Assembly: GCF_020515695.1 (NCBI RefSeq)
Contig: NZ_JAIWJA010000011.1
Location: 1 to 64,000, forward strand
DNA: 64,000 bases
Reading direction: 5' to 3'
DNA from: Pseudomonas sp. MWU16-30317
GTDB taxonomy: Bacteria; Pseudomonadota; Gammaproteobacteria; Pseudomonadales; Pseudomonadaceae
Within the stretch, counting starts at the first letter, position 1; the number at the start of each line of letters is the position of its first letter. The notes beneath the pieces are model-generated. The model did not search any database. It was given only the letters and a program-made list of their open reading frames with translations, and was not told where the DNA came from. Made by a program: the position numbers and the translations under genes. Of the stretch, positions 59,665-64,000 are shown one piece after another.

Positions 59665-61179
59665 TCAGAGCGATGAAACGATCGGCTCTGGTGTCGCCTG
59701 AACCAGCTCCAACCGCGTATTACTCTGCGCACTGACCCGGTTGTACAGCTCGGCATCGCTTTCGAGGGCCTTTTCCCGCGCCGGGAAGATTTCCTTGAGC
59801 TTGGCTGTCCAGGCCTCGGACCTGTACTGCTCAGGGAAGCAGCGCTCGATCAGCTCCAGCATGATCGACACCGTGACGGACGCGCCCGGAGAGGCGCCCA
59901 GCAACGCTGCCAGGCTGCCATCGGCCGCTGACACCAGCTCGGTCCCGAACTGCAGCACGCCGCCTTTCTTGGCATCCTTCTTGATGATCTGCACACGTTG
60001 GCCGGCCACTTCCAGGCGCCAGTCTTCAGCCCGCGCGCCCGGATAGAAGCGCCGCAGCGATTCCAGACGTTGCTCCATGGACTGCATCACTTCGCTGATC
60101 AGGTACTTGGTCAGGTCCATGTTGTCACGGGCCACGGCCAGCATCGGGCCGAGGTTGCCGGCGCGTACCGACTTGGGCAGGTCGAGGAGCGAACCGTGCT
60201 TGAGGAACTTGGTAGTGAAGCCGGCGTAAGGCCCGAACAGCAGCGATTTTTTGCCATCGACCACACGGGTGTCCAGGTGCGGCACCGACATGGGTGGCGA
60301 GCCCACGGCGGCCTGGCTGTAGACCTTGGCCTGGTGCTGCTTGACGATTTCCGGGTTGTCGCAACGCAGCCACTGGCCGCTGACCGGGAAGCCGCCGAAG
60401 CCTTTGCCCTCTTCGATGCCCGAGGCTTGCAGCAGCGGCAATGCCGCACCGCCCGCACCCAGGAACACAAAGCGCGCATCCAGCTGGCGAGTGCTGCCGC
60501 TGTTGACGTCCTTGATGTCGACGGTCCAGCCGCTGCCGTTACGGCGCAGGCCGGTGACGCGCTTGGAGTACTTGACCTGGGCATCGGCGGCGCTGGCCAG
60601 ATGGCCAAGCAGCTTGTTGGTCAGGGCGCCGAAGTTGACGTCGGTGCCTTTTTCGACGCGGGTCGCGGCGATGTGCTGGTCGGCCGGGCGGCCGGGCATC
60701 ATCAACGGCATCCACTCGCCCATCAGCGTTTTGTCTTCGGTGTACACCATGCTGGCGAAGGCGTGGTGCGGCTTGAGCGCCTCGAAGCGTTTTTTCAGAT
60801 AGGCCACGCCCTTGTCGCCTTCGACGTAGCTCAGGTGGGGGACGGGGCTGATGAACGACTTGGCCGAGCCGAAGGTGCTCTTTTGCGTGAGGTAGGCCCA
60901 GAACTGCTTGGACACCTCGAACTGGGTGTTGATGTGTACGGCTTTCTTGATGTCTATCGAACCGTCGGCAGCCTGTGGCGTGTAGTTCAGCTCGCACAGG
61001 CCAGCGTGGCCGGTGCCGGCGTTGTTCCAGGGGTTGGAACTCTCGGCGGCTCCCGAATCCATCAGCTCGACGACTTCCAGTCGCAGGGTCGGATCAAGCT
61101 CTTTGAGCAGTACGGCCAGGGTGGCACTCATGATGCCCGCGCCTACCAGTACTGCATCGACTGCTTCATTCTGCGCCAT
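59665..61179 (-). CDS. mqo: Malate:quinone oxidoreductase
   Basis: A 504-aa membrane-associated flavoenzyme that oxidises malate to oxaloacetate and passes electrons to quinone, the usual malate-oxidising step of the TCA cycle in Pseudomonas. The start at ATG 61179 (MAQNEAVDAVLVGAGIMSAT) carries the FAD motif VGAGIMSATLAVLL. Diagnostic stretches are SSNPWNNAGTGHAGLCELNY and LLFGPYAGFTTKFLKHGS. GGAGACGCG precedes the start. Confidence 0.96.
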   Translation of the reverse strand: MAQNEAVDAVLVGAGIMSATLAVLLKELDPTLRLEVVELMDSGAAESSNPWNNAGTGHAGLCELNYTPQAADGSIDIKKAVHINTQFEVSKQFWAYLTQKSTFGSAKSFISPVPHLSYVEGDKGVAYLKKRFEALKPHHAFASMVYTEDKTLMGEWMPLMMPGRPADQHIAATRVEKGTDVNFGALTNKLLGHLASAADAQVKYSKRVTGLRRNGSGWTVDIKDVNSGSTRQLDARFVFLGAGGAALPLLQASGIEEGKGFGGFPVSGQWLRCDNPEIVKQHQAKVYSQAAVGSPPMSVPHLDTRVVDGKKSLLFGPYAGFTTKFLKHGSLLDLPKSVRAGNLGPMLAVARDNMDLTKYLISEVMQSMEQRLESLRRFYPGARAEDWRLEVAGQRVQIIKKDAKKGGVLQFGTELVSAADGSLAALLGASPGASVTVSIMLELIERCFPEQYRSEAWTAKLKEIFPAREKALESDAELYNRVSAQSNTRLELVQATPEPIVSSL

Positions 61180-61958
61180 TAACGCGTCTCCAAAATCTTC
61201 AGCACCAAATTGACAACATGGGATCCTGATTCTGGACAGCCCATGTCCGATTCGTAGCAAAATCCTTGCAGTGTCAGCGGGCGTCTGCTGTCCGGCCAGA
61301 GTGAGTATGAACTCACGTCAGCGCGCGGCAGGCAATTCGACCATTGGTCGAGACGGCCGGAAACACTCGATGCGTCACTCTTGTTGTGAACAGGAGCTGC
61401 CTGGTCGGTTCATTTGGGTCTGTGCTTGCGACTGGGGCCCCAGACGCGATGGACGGAGTAACGGTGCATTTGCTGATGCAATATTGTTCATTTTGCTCGC
61501 CACACTCTTGTGAAGTTGTGAAAACCCGTGTTTTTCACGCTCTTTTGGAGTCGTGAACCTCAAAAAAAGGTTCGCCGTGCAGCGTGTGGCGCAACCCTGG
61601 GATCAAGACAAGAGTACCGAACAGGCAGGCACACTGTAATGCTTGACCCTTGTGGGCGGCTCTCTGTGGGCGGTGCGAGGGGGCAAATGCTGAGCATTGG
61701 CGGTGCTGCGAGGCCCGATCAGGAGACGTCCTTATAATCGGGGGAAGATTATAACGGCGAACGCCGCGCATTTGTCCTGATTTATGGACTTTTATTGCGT
61801 GCCCACATCACGGTCCGGCGAGACCCACGGCACGCGCGGGTTACAGCCCGATGACGGGAACGGCCAGCGGTAACAAGGGTCTAGGAATCGAGGCTGTACC
61901 GCGCGGCTGTCGCGCCCGCTATACTGCGCCGCTAGTGCCTAACCCTGGAGACTTGAGC
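61180..61958. other. Long intergenic region
   Basis: About 780 bases with no supported gene. Besides the mqo promoter region it contains a hairpin TTCACG...CGTGAA followed by an A-rich run near 61530-61568, and a perfect 8-bp inverted repeat at 61732-61754. The open frames here have no family-like sequence. A small RNA is possible but not shown. Confidence 0.5.
61732..61754. promoter_or_regulatory. Perfect inverted repeat, possible regulator site
   Basis: TTATAATC and GATTATAA are separated by GGGGGAA. The dyad is AT-rich inside a GC-rich genome, and TATAAT-like sequence occurs on both strands. It may be a dimeric regulator site or overlap a promoter. Confidence 0.4.
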
Positions 61959-62534
61959 ATGTTGCAACGCCTGTTGTTCGGTTTGATCGCAGTGACCACC
62001 CTGACGCTGGCCGGTTGTGCCAACAGCCCGCAGCAACTCAGCCCGCAACCTCGCGTGACCGCGCAGCTGGCGGCGGTCGGCCACGGCCAGCCAGTGGTGG
62101 TGCGCGTGGTCGATGGCCGTGCTTCGCCGACCCTCGGTACTCGGGGTGGCCTGTACCCTGAGACCAGCGCCGTGACCGTCAATGCCAACGACATAGTGCC
62201 CAAGCTGCAGGCACAAACCGAAGCCGCCGTGCGTTTGCTGGGGTTCACCCCGAGCAGCAACGGCCCGCAGCTGACCGTGACCCTGACGGATCTCAAGTAC
62301 CAGTCGCCTAAAGAAGGCATGTACGTGACCGAAGCGACCATCAGCGCCAATTTCCGCGCCGATGTACGCAACTCGGGCGGCAGCTACAGTGGCCGTTACG
62401 CCGCGTCGCTGAACCAGCGTTTCGGCATGGCGCCGAATCAGGAGACCAACACCAAGCTTGTCGGCGATGTATTGAGCGACGCGCTGACCCGTCTGTTCCA
62501 GGACCCGACCATCGGCCAGAAGCTGTCTCAGTAA
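61959..62534 (+). CDS. YajG-family lipoprotein
   Basis: A 191-aa lipoprotein. The ATG at 61959 follows TGGAGACTTGAGC. The signal peptide MLQRLLFGLIAVTTLTLAGC ends in a clear lipobox with Cys20. The mature part (VVVRVVDGRASPTLGTRGGL, NDIVPKLQAQTEAAVRLLGF, LTVTLTDLKYQSPKEGMYVT) fits the YajG family of outer-membrane lipoproteins. The role is unknown. An intrinsic terminator follows 11 nt after the stop. Confidence 0.88.
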   Translation: MLQRLLFGLIAVTTLTLAGCANSPQQLSPQPRVTAQLAAVGHGQPVVVRVVDGRASPTLGTRGGLYPETSAVTVNANDIVPKLQAQTEAAVRLLGFTPSSNGPQLTVTLTDLKYQSPKEGMYVTEATISANFRADVRNSGGSYSGRYAASLNQRFGMAPNQETNTKLVGDVLSDALTRLFQDPTIGQKLSQ

Positions 62535-62544
62535 GCGCCTGACG

Positions 62545-62586
62545 TAAAAAGCCCGCCGCCATCTCATCGATGGGGCGGGCTTTTTA
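62545..62586 (+). terminator. Rho-independent terminator of the YajG-like gene
   Basis: AAAAAGCCCGCCGCC pairs with GGGGCGGGCTTTTT around an ATCTCATCGAT loop. The T-run is on the plus strand, and A-flanks would also allow some leftward termination. Confidence 0.88.
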
Positions 62587-62625
62587 GTGGGCGCGTGATG
62601 CCTGGGCAGCGGCCTGTACGACGGC

Positions 62626-62832
62626 TCAGGCCGCCTCGACGGAGAAGTCCAGCATGCTGATGCCGGTGCCCGCGTCGAGCTCCGGCCAGTGCTCGTGCTG
62701 ATGGCCGCCCAAGGCGCAATAGACCAGCCAGTTGCGGTCTTGCACGTTGAAGGCGAGGGCATCGATCAACGCTTCCTGCTCGTCACTGGGGGCGATCAGG
62801 TAGAGGCGATCCTGGTTCTGGGCGTGCAGCAT
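62626..62832 (-). CDS. Conserved small Pseudomonas protein, 68 aa
   Basis: ATG 62832 follows GGAGCTTGTC, a good ribosome site. The sequence MLHAQNQDRLYLIAPSDEQE ... LVYCALGGHQHEHWPELDAG is acidic and compact, with no signal or membrane segment. It stands convergently against the YajG-like gene. I recall similarly placed small hypothetical genes in other pseudomonads. Function unknown. Confidence 0.72.
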   Translation of the reverse strand: MLHAQNQDRLYLIAPSDEQEALIDALAFNVQDRNWLVYCALGGHQHEHWPELDAGTGISMLDFSVEAA

Positions 62833-62945
62833 GACAAGCTCCGTGGCAATCCGGTTCGATTCGGTGCAGCAGCATGGCTTGTTTGAATGACGAGCGTGTG
62901 ACAGGGGGATTTAGCGGCGCGGTGATATTTTGTTGTGATGTTGCT

Positions 62946-63017
62946 GGCCTCTGCGCGAGCAAGCTTTGCTCCCACAGGTGTACATATGTGGGAGCAAAGC
63001 TTGCTCGCGAAGAGGCC
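62946..63017. repeat. REP doublet, almost perfect inverted repeat
   Basis: Two 31-base arms (62946-62976 and 62987-63017) are inverse copies with a single mismatch, around a 10-base centre. The core is GCGAGCAAGCTTTGCTCCCA. This is the best-preserved copy of the family in the window and probably its most recent insertion. Confidence 0.9.
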
Positions 63018-63035
63018 CGTGAGGTTACCCTCGAA

Positions 63036-64000
63036 TCAAAGGGGAATACCCGCCTTGACCCGATACTGATTGCGCACCGGCGTGGCGTATTGCAGCACCA
63101 GGTAGGGCCGCTGCTCAACCGGGCAGGCATCCAGACGGCGCTGCCATTCGGCTTTGGCGCGCTCCAGTTCATCGGCGGGGAACAGCGTGCTGGCGGCAGG
63201 CACCTGCAGCGCCGGATCGGCTTCGGCCCACTGCGCGTAGGCCAGGTAGTGCACCGGGAACAATCGGTACCCGCCCAGGATCTGCCGATCGATCTCGATG
63301 GCCAACAACTTGGTGTCCTCGAACGACTCACTGATCGGCGCGGCGAAGTTCACATGCACGCGGCCTTTGTAGCCGGTGATGCCCAGGGCGATGCTGACGT
63401 CATCCTCGCCCGGCGCCTTGGTATAGCTGCCGGTGGTGGCCCGGATATACAGCTCGCGCGCCTTGGCCTGATCGCAGGGGTCGTATTCGTAGCTGATCGA
63501 CACCGGGGTCAGGTTGAGCGACTGAATGACTTCACCGAATGGCTCGTCCTTGCGGCTCATGTGGAACATCTTCAGGATCGCCGACTCGGTACGGTCGTCA
63601 CCGTCCTTGGCGCGGCCTTCGGCCTGGGCGATCCAGATCGAGGCGATATCGCTGCGGATCGAGTGGTTTATGTACGCCGACAGCAGTTGGTAAGCCGCGA
63701 GTTTTTCGCGTCGGCCGATGATCGAGCGGTGCACGATGAAGCTCTTGTTCAGGCGCATCAGATCGCTGACGAAAGGCTTTTGCAGGAGGTTGTCGCCAAT
63801 CGCGATACGCGGGGTCGGCAAGCCGGCGTGGTATACGGCATAGTTGACGAAGGCCGGGTCCATGACGATGTCGCGGTGGTTGGCGAAAAACAGATAGGCG
63901 CTACCGGACTTGAACTGCTCGACGCCGGTATAAGTCACACCGTCTGTGGCGCGATCGATGGTGTGGTCGACGTAGAACTCGACCTTGTCCTGCAAGGTAG
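63036..64000 (-). CDS. 1-acyl-sn-glycerol-3-phosphate acyltransferase-like protein (5' end outside window)
   Basis: The frame is open to the window edge. It ends at 63036 with about 320 residues inside. The acyltransferase motif NHx4D is visible as FFANHRDIVMDPAFVNYAVY. Downstream segments IAIGDNLLQKPFVSDLMRLN and FIVHRSIIGRREKLAAYQLL fit PlsC-type block II. The TTG at 63995 is not the true start: the frame continues upstream as Ala-Thr-Leu-Gln. Homologues have roughly 60-70 more N-terminal residues. It is probably a membrane enzyme of phospholipid synthesis; the exact acceptor is not certain. Confidence 0.85.
   Translation of the reverse strand, partial: TLQDKVEFYVDHTIDRATDGVTYTGVEQFKSGSAYLFFANHRDIVMDPAFVNYAVYHAGLPTPRIAIGDNLLQKPFVSDLMRLNKSFIVHRSIIGRREKLAAYQLLSAYINHSIRSDIASIWIAQAEGRAKDGDDRTESAILKMFHMSRKDEPFGEVIQSLNLTPVSISYEYDPCDQAKARELYIRATTGSYTKAPGEDDVSIALGITGYKGRVHVNFAAPISESFEDTKLLAIEIDRQILGGYRLFPVHYLAYAQWAEADPALQVPAASTLFPADELERAKAEWQRRLDACPVEQRPYLVLQYATPVRNQYRVKAGIPL

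Noticed and set aside
59735..59750. TGTACA inside mqo as an operator half-site
   Set aside because: It is inside coding sequence, with no partner at the N12 spacing.
62972..62995. TGTACA in the REP doublet as another LitR operator
   Set aside because: It lies at the centre of the REP pair, and no second half-site stands 12 bases away.
1..64000. CRISPR arrays, prophage or insertion sequences
   Set aside because: No regularly spaced direct repeats, integrase, transposase or phage structural genes were seen. The repeats present are REP-type or palindromic elements.

Overview
The window is a Pseudomonas chromosome segment. The 5S rRNA, the run prs-ispE-lolB-hemA-prfA-prmC-moeB-murI, the mksFEB condensin genes and the uraA/upp/hpt/mqo block follow the order I recall from P. 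aeruginosa. The bacterial renalase is close to the characterised P. syringae-group enzyme, which suggests the syringae/fluorescens side of the genus. Species cannot be fixed from the sequence alone. Most of the window is dense, GC-rich core genome with REP-type hairpins in the gaps.

Layout. 0-0.4 kb: tail of an rRNA operon (5S, terminator, hexamer repeat). 0.4-1.0 kb: an orphan gene. 1.3-6.1 kb: mksF-mksE-mksB, read leftward. 6.3-8.8 kb: holD-like psi subunit, rimI, an acidic protein and a beta-carbonic anhydrase. 9-13.3 kb: sodC, a 2-hydroxyacid dehydrogenase, a TerC-family membrane protein and a Tat-exported phosphoesterase. 13.4-14.3 kb: a scar of four gene fragments (AraC, aspartate decarboxylase/transaminase, RelE-type toxin, antitoxin), then tRNA-Met. 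14.6-21 kb: purine permease, chemoreceptor, Fsr-type efflux pump, DUF2845 protein, Fic remnant, NUDIX hydrolase. 21.1-25.2 kb: a fecI-fecR-TonB receptor iron-uptake unit behind a Fur-like box. 25.5-26.5 kb: an unusual two-gene cassette (ACP-like DUF1493 protein plus STM2901-like membrane protein). 26.7-29.7 kb: aruI and a solute symporter. 30-42 kb: housekeeping genes for translation, isoprenoid, outer-membrane, haem and wall synthesis.

41.9-54.5 kb is the most coherent specialised region. Two large structured palindromes are followed by a nine-gene, tightly overlapped leftward operon: DUF523/DUF1722 protein, MerR/LitR-like regulator, photolyase, NTF2-like protein, SDR, FAD amine oxidoreductase, DUF1365, cyclopropane-synthase-like methyltransferase and DUF2878. 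Beyond it lie renalase and a Trp-rich protein, then an SDR39U1-type epimerase and ferrochelatase. Three copies of the same operator, TGTACA-N12-(T/G)GTACA, sit in the two control regions. I read this as a light/photo-oxidative-stress regulon that repairs DNA, remodels membrane fatty acids and tunes redox and haem metabolism, controlled by a LitR-family regulator whose B12-binding histidine motif is missing.

54.5-55.8 kb is an AT-richer foreign-looking island. It holds a gene broken by a five-copy 7-bp repeat (a possible phase-variable or decaying locus) and by a second frameshift, coupled to a small orphan gene. 55.9-64 kb returns to core genome: uraA-upp, hpt, two conserved small proteins, mqo, a YajG-like lipoprotein, a small conserved protein and an acyltransferase cut by the window edge.
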